The notes below the pieces were generated by a model. That model saw only the letters and a list, made by a program, of their open reading frames with translations. It ran no database searches and had not been told where the DNA came from. Both the position numbers and the translations under genes were made by a program. From positions 45,330-109,329 of the forward strand of contig CAJNOI010000246.1 of the NCBI GenBank assembly GCA_905250115.1: a DNA stretch of 64,000 bases, written 5' to 3'. Positions 37,494 through 52,900 of this stretch are shown in pieces; positions within the stretch are counted from its first letter, which is position 1, and each line of letters opens with the position of its first letter. Origin of the DNA: Adineta steineri (taxonomy: Eukaryota; Rotifera; Eurotatoria; Adinetida; Adinetidae).

Positions 37494-38577
37494 ATGCGTC
37501 TTTTATCAGTTGTTTTTTCTTACTTTATTTGTGTGCAGATAGGAGTTTTTGCTGAACTAAGTTCTAGTTCATGTTCACTTCTTCGTACAGCTACTAGTAT
37601 TACTACTATTGCACCTGAAATTGCTCAACTTCTTATGCGTTATTATAGTGTTTTATCATCATCATCATCATCATTACCAGTTCCAGATGAAGAACATCAT
37701 CATCGCGAAAAACGTTTTCTTTTTGCTGATAAGATTAACAAAGATAGTAGCAGTAATACAAGAGGATCAATGTTAGAACAAATAGTTGCTAATGCATTTA
37801 AAGATGTTGATTATACTCGAGTAGTTTCATTAATTATTAATAATAATGAAAGTATGAATAAAATTCGACAAAATATTAATGGTGAAGCAATTATTCGTGT
37901 GGCTATGCGTAATATTGATTATGAAAAATTAGGTAGTAGTTTATGGTATGCTGCTGAAGCTGAATTTAAATTAAAAGATTTTACATCAAGTATTATTAAT
38001 ATAACTCGTATTGATACAATATATGAAGAACTTATTACGAATCGTACTTTACCAGAATGGCTTATTAAAAGTATTCATCCGAATATCAATGTTCAAATTG
38101 GTCATCAAATGTTTGAAACATTTCAAAATTTAACAAATAAATTTATTGAAATAATGAATAGTTCAGAAAATTTGGATAATTATTTATTTAATATAATACA
38201 ACAACAAGTACTTATACCTTTAGGAACTATTATACAGAGAGTAAAAGATGACAAACCTACAACGCTTGATCATTTAGCTGAAATTATTTTAAATAATGTA
38301 AACAAAGTTGTTATGGTAAAATAAATTTGCTAATTGAAAGAATAATTTGTTTTATTTCTATTAGGAAAAATTTACGACAACAATAAAACCTATGACACCT
38401 GAGGAAACTGAAGAAAATGTATCAACAACAATGATAAATACAGAAGTTACAACTCATGATGATGATGTTAAAATATTACTTTATCAAAGTTCAATTGCAA
38501 TCAATTCCATTGGACAGACAGCTCGAGTTCTGCTTAAAGCGCTTGAACAACTTTATTGTACATCTGTATGGGAATAA
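37494..38577 (+). CDS. Secreted proprotein with furin-type site, family unknown
   Basis: Two exons (37494-38315 and 38365-38577) give 344 residues. The first 20 residues (MRLLSVVFSYFICVQIGVFA) are a signal peptide. A Ser run and a His-rich segment precede REKR at about residue 73, a furin-like cleavage site. The mature part would be mostly helical (MLEQIVANAFKDVDYTRVV, IIRVAMRNIDYEKLGSSLWY), with N-glycosylation sites NNES, NITR, NRTL, NLTN and NSSE. The second exon is a Thr-rich spacer followed by a helix ending CTSVWE. No known domain was recognised. The helical, glycosylated, propeptide-bearing layout suggests a secreted or vesicle-stored protein, by inference. Confidence 0.8.
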
Positions 38578-40084
38578 TGAGAAATTTGTATTATCTTTTA
38601 AAGATAATCTTATACTACAATATATGCACAATAAGCGAGCATTTTCTTTTTTTTGTATTTCATATGTATTTGTATAATTAGAAAATCCTATTTAACATCC
38701 AAATAAACATATTCTTTTCTATATTATCACATATACTTTAATTCATTACTATATAAAATCAATAATTTAATTATATAAGGGTATAAAACTATTGTCTAAC
38801 ATTGCATTAACTGATAACAAAAATTCAGATACAACCCTATGAAATCATGTAGTGTTCGCGTCTTACTGAACTTTAATGAAGCCAGTAACATCAGGATTTG
38901 TAATACGTAGGTTTATATCCTTTATAAAGAATCACGATGCAATTAACTACTATGTATTAATACATATTTTTGTTTCCATATTTCTCGCTGTATTTTAACA
39001 ATAAATATTCGATTCTTAACATGACTAAATCATAAAATTCATTTCTCACTCTTTTTATTTCACTCATATTTTTGCTAATTATTCAAATACTAACCATTCA
39101 ATCTTTTTTTCTGATTTAAGATTTTGTATTGTAAACATCAAATATTGTACACTATGTTTTTTTTTCCGTTGGTCAATTTCATAACTGAAGCCAACATCCG
39201 CAATGGTTCGGTTTTATTCCGAAAATACACCCGTCACATACAGTTATATATAGCTAACTCTATATAGATAGTTGTTTTGTTTTTTTTCTTCAGGCTGGTT
39301 TAAACAGATAGAGAAAGAGTTATACATATAGATAAAGTTTGCACAAGAGGAAGAAAAGACCAGCAAAATCTTTTGAGAAATATAGAGCAAGAGCTAGAGA
39401 ATAGAACAGTTTGTGATCGTGTGAGAAAGAGCCAAACAAGCAAAGATGAATATACGCACACACACAAAAAGAAAAAAAAAATAGACAAAGTGAAAGAGAT
39501 AGACTTATATGAATGCGAAGAAACGAAGAGAAGAAATAGATATATATACATAAAAAAAAAGTAGAGGAAGAGGAACAAGCCTAGAATCAATACATATATA
39601 TGTATCTATATATATATCTATATATATATATATTGCACACAGCGTCGAGTAGAATATGTCAATGAATAGAAATAAGGCTCTGAATAGCTAATAAAGTTCA
39701 AATACAGGGATTATGGAATAGGATATCCTCTCATCTTTGTAGGTTCACTGAAAAAGCACTAAAATAAAGATGAAGAGAAGGCGCGCGCAAGAAAGGAATT
39801 ACTGGTATTTTTATACGTGTTTACAGAAAAAATGTTTACTTTTTTTATCATTTTTTTTTTGTTTTCATTTTTTTATAGATTTTTTTTCAGATGTTTATAT
39901 TATAGGGAGAGATCAACAAAAAAAGAAAGAAAGAAAAGGATGAACAAAAAAAAAGAAAGACATGAATGATAACGTTGCTGAGCCGATAAAGAAAAGATGA
40001 GAAAAAAAAATAAATAGAAAGAAACAAATGAAGATATTTGACTGGATTTCATCATCATCACCATTTATCTATATCATTACCGTT
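38578..40084. other. Intergenic, purine/pyrimidine-rich, no gene seen
   Basis: Contains a GA/CA-rich segment at about 39300-39560, on which opposing open frames are mere shadows, then a TA tract and A-rich DNA up to the end of the TENT4-like gene. Confidence 0.6.
39591..39633. repeat. (TA)n microsatellite, interrupted
   Basis: Alternating TA units with TGTATC and TC interruptions, about 43 bp. Confidence 0.85.
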
Positions 40085-42667
<2,583 letters not shown>

Positions 42668-44000
42668 TGTTTTCTTTATTTTGAATCAATTATTTTACAA
42701 AAGAAAAAAAAACAAGTTATTTGTTTGATGATAAATAACTTCTTTTCAGTTGTCTTGAATAGATAATGATTAATTTTAAAATGTTAATGCTAGAAATGAA
42801 AAAAAAAGAAGTAAATCTAGGGGTTTAAATAGATATTTTCGAAAGTGACATATGAAAAAGAGAATGATATAATGTATAAAAGAATTCTTTGTATACGTAA
42901 TAACAACTATGATTGTTTATAAGCAACCGCAAATTTATAGAAAGAAAAAAAAAGATTTTTCTAAGGAAACACGTGTGTTTGGATGAATCTGGATTATCTG
43001 GATGGATGAATAGTTATTTACTACTATTGGTTGAAAATCAACCAATCGAAAGTAAAGCGTTACTAACAATGACAAATATAAAAATATTTAAATAAAATAA
43101 ATATTTTTTAAGTGAAATGTTTTTTTTTGTATATCAAATTCAAATCAAATGAATAAATTTGAATTTTTAAAATGAAGGTTTATATGACATAAAATTTTTC
43201 TGGCAAAACATATCTAGAAACTTCTAGATTTTTATGACAGAGAACAGTAAAAGGAATAACTAGTAGTAGAAGAACAAGAGACAAAACTCGTTGCGTTGGA
43301 AACATACATTTTCATTTAAAATTTCTATTTGCTCTTTGAAATGAAGAAATCTAATGTATTTTCATTTTGAAAAATGTCAAAATCAACAAAAGATTGTTTT
43401 TTGTTTTTATAAGAAATAAATTTAGGTGATACATTTTTTCATCATGGGAAAAATGATTGTTTCGAAAAGAAATTGATATAATTCAATAATATATTGCTTA
43501 GATCCATTCTAGAAAGAAGAAAGTTTATATTCAAATTCTAATACGAAAATAATGAATTACAATGTGATTTTATCTACAGATGGAAAAAAAGATGTACTTT
43601 TAAATAAATATTATTTTAGCGGAATCAAAAACAGATAATAAATCATAATTATTTAATATTTACATAATAAATAGAACTCGTACAAGTCTTATTCCGTTAA
43701 ATGCAATCAATATGAATTAGATGTTTGTCTATCCTTATATTTACTTGTCTTTGATTTGAACCGAAACCACTTATACTCACAAACATTACCTTCATTATTT
43801 GCTAGCCAACGTGTTTCAATAGTTTAAGAGAGACACAGAGAGAGAGAGGGAGGAAAAAAACTATGTAAATTATGTCCGTTAAAAAAAAGAAAGAAAAGGA
43901 CGAAGAATAAAGAAATACAAGTGACATGGAAACTGTTTGATGTTACTCTTGAAGATCATCTCGTTTTGCTACCATACACACAATAATAATAACAACAAAT
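42668..44000. other. Divergent promoter region, TENT4-like and TIR-repeat genes
   Basis: About 1.3 kb between divergent starts, AT-rich, with a GA tract near 43826-43852. The open frame at 42913-43095 is not supported. Confidence 0.6.
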
Positions 44001-45819
44001 ATGTCTCATGTTGCACATGATGCATGTGGTGTAGATGTTTTCCTTTGTTTTAATCCTCAATCTCATCCATGTTCAGCCGTAGCAACCATAATTAAACATC
44101 GATGTTCAAAGTATTAAATATAATTTTGACTTTTTCTTTTTTTTTCTTAAAAATTTAATTTTTAGACGAGAAATTATTTATCAAACATCGGAGAATATTG
44201 ATTTTACAAAAAATTGGTATGAATTCATACCAGTTCAAATTCTTCGTTCAAAGATATTTGTTCCAATCATTGATGATCAATGGTATTCATCATTTTGGTG
44301 TTCATGGATGCTTTTATTTGCTAGTGTATGTAAGAAAAAGAAAGAATTATATTTCCTATCAAGTCTTTTATTTTAGGAACATGAAGATCGTTCTCGTCTT
44401 CCATTAATTATGCCTGTTATTTTACCATCACATAATGAGCAATTATCGAAAAGACTTATTGAAAAATTAACAAAAAACTACAAAGGAACTGTCTTGCTTA
44501 GTGACGTAAGAAAGTTTAATCATTTTCATACAGAAAGATTTATTCTTGTAAAATTCACAGTCGTTAAACATTGATTTTACAGCCGATATAAAAATCATTA
44601 ATTTTTCTGGCATCGAGAATCGATCCGATGAAAGAAATATTGATTTTTTTAGTATCTTAATCGGATAGATATTTCATTTTATACGAGAAAAGTTTTAGTC
44701 ATGATTTGAAAAAAAAAGCTTATAGAGATTATATTTCTTTATATATTTTAGCATGAACCAATTAAACAATCACTTGAATTATTTTTTAAATCAATAGAAT
44801 TAACAATTCATACACCAGAATGGTTATTACAAGGACAAAAATCTAAACGATATGTTGATAGTGAACGACCATTAACTTCTAATGAATTTAATTTTTTAAA
44901 TGAAATGAGACATAAAGAAATATTACTTATGAAAGGTATTATTATTATATACATCTAGATTTAATTCATTTTATCTATTTTTAAAGATTTATCAACACAA
45001 CAAGAACAAAAATTATTAATTAGTAAAAAAACTCGTCAACATAATCAACATGTTGCATTATCAATATTATACGATCAATTACCAATATTTTTACTTTCAG
45101 CAATGTATGAAAATTATCATATAACATGGTTTGATGTTGTTACAATTGATCGACGACATTATTTTACATTTATATGGGAAGATAATTCACAATTTCAAAA
45201 TCGTACATCAATTATATTTTATAATTTAAATCCATCACAATTTCATGAATTAACATTAAAAATGAATCGTTATCAATTTGATTTAATACATTTTGATGTC
45301 TATTGTCATAGTCATGAAAATATGTTTCGATATATATGTTTATTTTTACGTGATAATACAAATCGATCATATAATAAATTATGTGCACCTGTTATATCAG
45401 ATCGATGGTTAAAAGAATTAAAACCAAATGCTATTAATATACGTCCATTAGTATTATGTGGAAATTTATATTATTCAAATTTATTTACATTTAAAGGATA
45501 TGATCATAATAGACATTATCGTATAGATTTAACTGATCATGAATTACTTGAAGAACATACAAAATTATTAATAGATAATTTTAAATTAGTTGATTTAAAA
45601 GTTTATCATTTAAATAATGGTGATTATCGTTTTGTTGCATTATGGACAAAGGAACAAGAAGGTTCATCAATGTTATTACTTGGTTTAACATATGATGAAT
45701 TAATTACACGTTTAAATGAAAAACAATTACGTTCAAGTATTATTGCTAATTATGGTTTATTAGCTGATGGACAACAATGTTTTGCACTTGTTTGTAATCA
45801 GTACGATACGAGTTGGTAA
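44001..45819 (+). CDS. TIR-like domain fused to BTRD1-like tandem repeats
   Basis: Five exons (44001-44110, 44166-44325, 44377-44505, 44752-44935, 44987-45819) give 471 residues. Residues about 11-110 read as a TIR domain: VDVFLCFN (strand A), a helix, VQILRSKIFVPIIDDQW, then YSSFWCSWMLLFA and PLIMPVIL. The WYSSFWC segment matches the S-x-W-C-x-x-E box, but the Glu position is Met (WCSWM), so NADase activity is unlikely. Residues about 130-230 are a charged helical linker. Residues 234-471 hold four or five units of about 50 residues, each built as aromatic-Asp strand, RYxxxFW/LF strand, then a Leu-rich helix (FTFIWED, RYICLFLRD, YRFVALWTKEQ). They resemble the bacterial tandem repeat BTRD1 family known from polyglycine hydrolases. 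Function is unknown; a sensing or adaptor role is inferred. Confidence 0.78.
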
Positions 45820-45885
45820 AAAATATATTTTTTTTGCTATCTTGATAAACATTTTATACAAAAATAATAAATAAAAAGAAATAAA

Positions 45886-46372
<487 letters not shown>

Positions 46373-46588
46373 TCAATTAATCTAAATATTTTAACTTATT
46401 CAAAACTGAGAACAATAAAGAAACAAAAAATTTTATTGTAAGAAAAAAATGGGTTAAATAAAAATTCAATTAAAATCACATACACACTTGTATAAATTAA
46501 TGCAAATATCAAAAAAAAGAAAAATTTGTGTCTATTTTGTATTTTAAAAAATAAATGAGATCATAAAATGTCCGTATATCTTAATTAT

Positions 46589-49533
46589 TTATTCAATTTT
46601 AACTTCAGAATAAATTTTTCTAACAAAAATGTATGAAGCATAAAAGCCAATTGTACCAGTAAGAACCCAAAATGAAAAACAGATCAAAAGTGTATAACCA
46701 AAATAAAGTAGTGACGGAACAAATCCAGTAATATCAAGCTACGAGAGAGAAAAAATTTGATTTAATAAAATTTCATAGTTATTGTTACTTTAGTAAAAAA
46801 GTAAAAAACTGCATAACCAAATACATAAAATGCTGAACCACCTGACGAAATAAATGATCTCCACCACCAATGATAATCTTCTCCACATAATTGAAAATAC
46901 GTTATAACAATTGAGATTTGTGAGCAACAGACTAAATCATGACAAATAAGAAATATTGAATTCATATTTCTATTACTTACTAATTATTATAATAAATACA
47001 AGAAAGAGAAAACCAAATAAATAATAATATTGATTTTCCCAAATAGCCTTAAAAAAATGGTTGATGAATAGTTTTGAACTAAAGACATTTGTTTTACTTA
47101 CAGAGAAAATAAAGAATAATTCAATAAACATTGCCCCAAATGGTAGTATACCTAATATATAATTTTCTTTTTTTTTCTTTTCTCATTCATCAATTACTTA
47201 CCAGCAATTGCAATGCTAATCAAAAAATAAACAAATAATTAATTTTGATATTAAATAAAATTTTTCATTTACTTTATAACAGGATGCATAAACCATTGTT
47301 GTTCGGGTACTTGTTTTGGAATTTGATTTGTTCGAACGGGTTGTTCATATGGCTAAAAAATACGATGAATTTTATTGTTTCTACGATTGTGTACATACTT
47401 GTTTACGATAACCAAAAAAGAAACCAATACAAACAAGAGGAAATGATATTCCTAACCACATAGCTAATATAGAAATCATTGTTGAAAATGGAACAGCACC
47501 TGATGAACGTTTTCCCCAAATAAAAAAATTTAGAAAAAGAGAAACACCACAAACAATTGATGGATAAAGTGTAGCAGTCTATAATAAAAAAAGACGAATC
47601 ATATCGAATTGTTTTGAGAAAAATATTTGACATACTAATGCTGCTGTTCGTTTCCAATTTGTACCTTTGATTGTTTTATATAATCGACCAGAAAAGTAGC
47701 CAGCTATTAAACTAATCGGAAAAATAAATAAAATCTATTCAATTGATATTTTTTGTGTTTCCTTACCCCATGAAAACATAAAGAAAACAAGCAGCAGTAA
47801 CTAAAGCACCACGTGATGCTGGTGAAAGCATTCCAAGTGCCGCAAAGACTAGAATATAATTTTAATTGATTGTTCTTAAAAATAATTTGTTCGGTCATTA
47901 AAAATACAAACCAATAACAATGAATGACATCATTAGAATCTGAATACCAGAACCAACAAGAGCGGCAAGATAATTTTTACCACGTGGTGGTCGAAAAACA
48001 TCACCATGTACTCTATAAATAATAATAAATATTTGATCAACATTTTAAAATTTATATTAAACTAACAATTTCCATCCAGTTTCTTCAATTGAATCATCCT
48101 AAACATTAAGAAAATATTTTTTTTATTTCAATTTAATTTATAAAGGGAAACTAACTGCATCTTCTTTATTATATCGTGCAATATCTCGACGAAGAGTTTT
48201 AATAATAATCATTGAAAGTATACCAGCAAGAAAGAAGACAACAATAACAGAATTAATTAATGAAAACCAATGAATTTGAACATCTGTCATTGCCAAATAG
48301 GTATCCCAACTAAAACAAAATAATTCATATTCATTCTTCTATAAAATAAAGTATAACGACGAAGTTATATTAAATTTATCAATCTTAGACATCAAAAATG
48401 ATCTTAACAAACAACTCATATTTTATTCTATTTATGTTTCTGAAGTCATACCGACTAGCCCAACGTGTATCACTTGGTGCCCATTCTACTTCATAAGTCA
48501 TTGTTACTGTATTTTCTCCTGAAAAAAAACAAAATTAAACTTTCATTTTTTTTCAATCATTGATAATCGAACCTGCCGGATTGATTGCCTGCATTCCTTC
48601 ACCACTTTGTATCGAACATTTTCCACCTTCTTCAGCTGTAATACGTTTTGAATCAATACTTTTTGGTTCAACTTCAAAACCAACAACTCGATATCCATTT
48701 CTTCAAAAAAGAAAAGATACATATTTACTTACATATATATATATTATAAAATGAATTTTTATACTCAGATTCTTTATGATAAAATAATCTTATAATTAAA
48801 TGATTATTTAAGTATGTTTCTTTCGATTGTTTTATATGATTTCCTAAACGATAACCATGTTCATAAAATGTAGCTTGAGTATTAGGATTTTGAAATTTAG
48901 TTGCACATGGTAGATTATCAACAAGACTTAAAATTAAATAAAGGAAATATGATAAATGAAATATAAATAAATTCGTACAGATGAACATAATAGTTTTGTT
49001 CAATACGTTTTGCTAATTTTGTACTTTGTTCGGATGTTAATTTAATATCTTTACAAAGTGTTAAACAACGAGCATTTGTATCCATTTCAACCTAACTTAT
49101 ATAGATAAGAATGTTTTATTTCTTATATTATCTCTTTTAATTTACTTTGAAATTTGTAGTAACAATACGATCACCACGAAGAATTTCACCTAAAAAAAAT
49201 CTAATATTGTTTTTTTTAATCTAATATTTCTTAATCTATTTGTTTACCAAGGTTTTCAGATTTATATTTAATACCATCAGAAGGTTTACAATGTATATCA
49301 AGTTCATAATAATCATATGGCAATTGAGTTTTTGTACTAGTCATTTTAACAGCCTAAAAAATTTAATTAAATTTATGAATTTTTTGTTTTTCATTTCAAA
49401 AAATAATTACTTTAACTTCAACATTTTCGCCTCTATTAAAATCAAGTGGTGCAACACCGGGAATGTAAAATGGAAGAATTGGTTGAATTAAACAAGTTAT
49501 ACATAAAAAAGTGATGACGACTGTGGTGAACAT
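46589..49533 (-). CDS. TM9SF4: Nine-span nonaspanin (TM9SF4-like)
   Basis: Nineteen exons give 623 residues: 49533-49411, 49353-49248, 49189-49146, 49091-48979, 48926-48765, 48700-48573, 48518-48452, 48309-48156, 48098-48067, 48012-47912, 47848-47767, 47711-47636, 47578-47399, 47352-47273, 47215-47202, 47151-47102, 47047-46981, 46931-46789, 46738-46589. The N-terminus is a signal peptide followed by a lumenal domain ([18 protein letters not shown]). The nine-span part carries [71 protein letters not shown] and [16 protein letters not shown]. It ends in KIE after [17 protein letters not shown]. Animal members act in endosome/Golgi sorting, phagocytosis and adhesion. Every intron is short. Exon 15 is only 14 nt. 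Confidence 0.96.
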
Positions 49534-49983
49534 CTAGGAGAAAAAGAATATTGTGAGTTATTCATGCTTGAATGAATGAAATATTGAGTAAAATACAAGG
49601 CTAGTATGAAAAAAAAATCGAAGGTAAAAAATGTACGAAAGGAAAAGAAACGAGCGTTTTTTTACACCACATAACTTTATGAAAAAATGTATCGTGCGCA
49701 TGAGACATTGAGCCATAGAAAAAGAGCGAAACAAGAAACGCCAAACATGAATAACAAAATATATAGTGTAAGCAATACGCGGTTTCAATATAAAATTATC
49801 AGTTTTTATGATTTATTAACCGACATACATGTATGATTGAAGAAAAATGAAATATCAGTTGTTTTTATTTTGTCATTGATTGATTAATAATCAATGTAGA
49901 GGTCGTTGTCAAGTAATGATTCCTTTGATGACAATATGTATATATGTAAACTGTATTGATTGAAAATCTGTTTTATTGAAAAT
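49534..49983. other. Divergent promoter region, TM9SF4-like and NACHT-WD genes
   Basis: About 450 bp between divergent starts. No gene was recognised; the minus-strand frame at 49558-49788 has no support. Confidence 0.65.
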
Positions 49984-52900
49984 ATGGCTGCGAAAGCCAA
50001 GATACTACCAAAATTAAAACCAATAATCGGTCGAAAAGATGAAAATAGACCAGATATAGCAGCAGGATTAAAGAAAAATGTTTTACCTAAGAAACTCGAA
50101 CTACAACCATTGAAAACATTTCCAACAAATAAATTGGAATTTAATAGATTAATTACTGGAGATTTTACACAAGATTTTTCCAAACAAACATCACGTCTTT
50201 TTCGAATATTTCTTAGTTCAACATTTTCGGATTTTAAAGTTGAAAGAAATGAAATTTATCGACGAGTGTTTCCATCAATTAGACAAAGATGTGCACAACT
50301 TGGTTATGAATTTCAAGTTGTTGATATGAGGTATAATAAAATCATAATTTTCTTTTTTGATGTTCAACTATTTCATATATATATAGATGGGGTGTATCGG
50401 ATACAGCTGATACGGATCATACAGCAGATATTATGTGTATGGATGAAATTGAACGATGTATCGAATTATCTGCTGGTTTAAATTTTATTTATTTAATTGG
50501 TAATCGTTATGGATATATGTATGTTCCACTTGGAATCGATCAAGAAGAATTTGAACAAATCATTGCAGTTGCTCGTGAAGAAAAGATTGCTAATGTTGAT
50601 CTCATAGAAAAATGGTTTCAACTTGATAAAAATTCAGTTCCATCGAAATATGTTTATGTTGTAAGTTTTGTAATTAATTATGAGAGGAAATAAAATCTAT
50701 CACACTATTTTTCGATAGCCAATTACAACTTATTTCAAACATTTCGAAGAACAATCAAATGAACAACAACAAGAAGAAAAAAAACAATGGCAAATAGAAG
50801 AAAAATCTCTTTTGAAAGCATTACGAGAATCTGTTGATAAAGCATATGAAAGAAAAAAAATAACATATGAACAAATGATTAAATATTTTGAATCAAGTTA
50901 GATTTCTAATTAATAGTAAACATAAGAAAAATTATTCCGTTTTAGTTACTGGACGAGAAATTCGTCGAGCAACAACGGAAAGTAATTGTTCAAATGTCAT
51001 TGGTATTATTCGTGATTTTTCAAATCCCTTTGTTGAAACAGCTATAGACGCGAAATTCTTTGGTAATAGATCTACGTCTTTTTCTGTTTACAACAAATAA
51101 ATTTATTCCTATAGATTCATCAAAAAATGAACGAATAACGAATTCAATTAATCAATTAAAAGCACATTGTGAAAAAGTAACACCCTCAACACAATTCAAA
51201 AAATTTCTTGTTCCATGGGTAAGATAGAAATCCCATATATACTCAAATTTCCATCTACAATCTTTCAGAAATCTGGTGGTTTAAATATAACAAATGATCA
51301 ATCTCATCAAGAGTATATGGATGAGTTTTGTAAATTTTTATCAATGACTATTATGGAAATGATTGAAAAAACTTGTCGAAAAATGTTAAATACAACTTTA
51401 TCATCATTTCATGAAGATCTTCTTCATCATGGTTTATTTTGTCAAGAGAAAAATAATTTTTTTTTTGGTCGAGAAGAACTTTTAGCAAATGTTTATTCAC
51501 GTATTGAATTAAATCGTCGAAATGTTTCATCACCAATTGCATTTATTGCTGAATCAGGCTCAGGTAAAACATCATTTATGGCACGTTTAGCTAAAGAATT
51601 ACGTGTATGGTATCCAACAAGTGCTGTATTTATACGTTTTCTTGGTACATCAGCAAAATCAACTGATATTGAATTAGTTATACGTTCATTATGTCGACAA
51701 TTAAAACTTATATATGGTGTTGATGATGAAGATGAAAGTGATACATCATTAACATTTTCATCACTTGTTCGAATATTTCACGAAAGATTAAAATCTGTAT
51801 CAAAAAAGTCATTAAATATTGTGAGGAAAAAAACTCATCCAAAACCATTATTTATATTATTAGATGCTATTGATCAACTTGATAATACAACAAAATATTC
51901 ATTTCAATTTGATTCATGGTTATTACGTTATTTACCACGTGATGTTCATATATTTATATCATTTATGCCAACAGTTGATCGTTCAAATTTAAAAGATTTA
52001 TTTATGCAATTTATGAGAAATGATGATTCAACAATATTTACTGTACCACGTCTTCTTTCAATTGATTGTGAAAATATTATTCGAAATTCATTACAAACAT
52101 GTCATCGACAATTAACATCAGAACAATATAAATATTTATTAACAACTGTTGAACATAATCCTAAGCCGTTGTATTTAAAATTATTAATTGATATTGCTCG
52201 AACATGGACATGTTTTAAAAATGAATCATTACAAATAAATTTACCATTACCTGAAACAATTGAAAATGCTGTTGAACAATTATTTATCCGTTTAGAAAAT
52301 CGTCATGGTAAAGAATTTGTTCAACATTCACTTGCTTATCTTGTTTATGGTTTAAATGGTATATCAGAAAATGAATTAGAAGATTGTTTATCAATAAATG
52401 ATATTGTTCTAAATGAAATTTATTCTCATCATGATCCACCAATACCAAATGCAATTCATGTTCCATCACTTCTTTGTCAATCATTTCTTTATTCAATAAA
52501 ACAATATTTATCTCGTAAACGTATTCATGATAAACATATTTTATCATTTTATCATCGAAAATTTTCTGAATTAACAAGACAACGTTATGAACATTTATGT
52601 AAACAATGTCACGAACATCTTATTGAAATTTATACTAATGATCAAACAGCATATAAACGTACAATAACATTAAAAAAACGAAGTAATAAAACAATAAATG
52701 ATGCTGATCGTTTGATAAGTTCACAAATGACAAATTTACTTAATAAAAGAAAATTAATTGCATTACCTCATCATTGTTTAGAATATGGTACAGAAAAAGA
52801 TCATATATTACGAACAATGTGTTTATTTAATTTAAAATTTCTTTCATGTCAATTGAAAAGTCTTGGTCATTCGGTATTTCTTGATTCATTGCGACATTGT

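Noticed and set aside
39300-39590. Opposing frames rich in Phe/Leu and Lys/Glu
   Set aside because: They arise from purine-rich simple sequence on one strand.
47707-47767. Acceptor GAATAG near 47737 for TM9SF4 exon 12
   Set aside because: It leads to a stop codon. The later ATTAG acceptor before 47711 gives [14 protein letters not shown], as expected for the family.
48721-48765. Strong GTAAGT donor near 48732 as the end of TM9SF4 exon 5
   Set aside because: Using it puts a stop codon at the junction. The upstream GTATAA donor at 48764 keeps the frame and restores [15 protein letters not shown], so the gene is not frameshifted.
52284-52577. Minus-strand frame inside the NACHT exon
   Set aside because: It is a shadow of the strongly supported plus-strand NACHT-WD coding exon.
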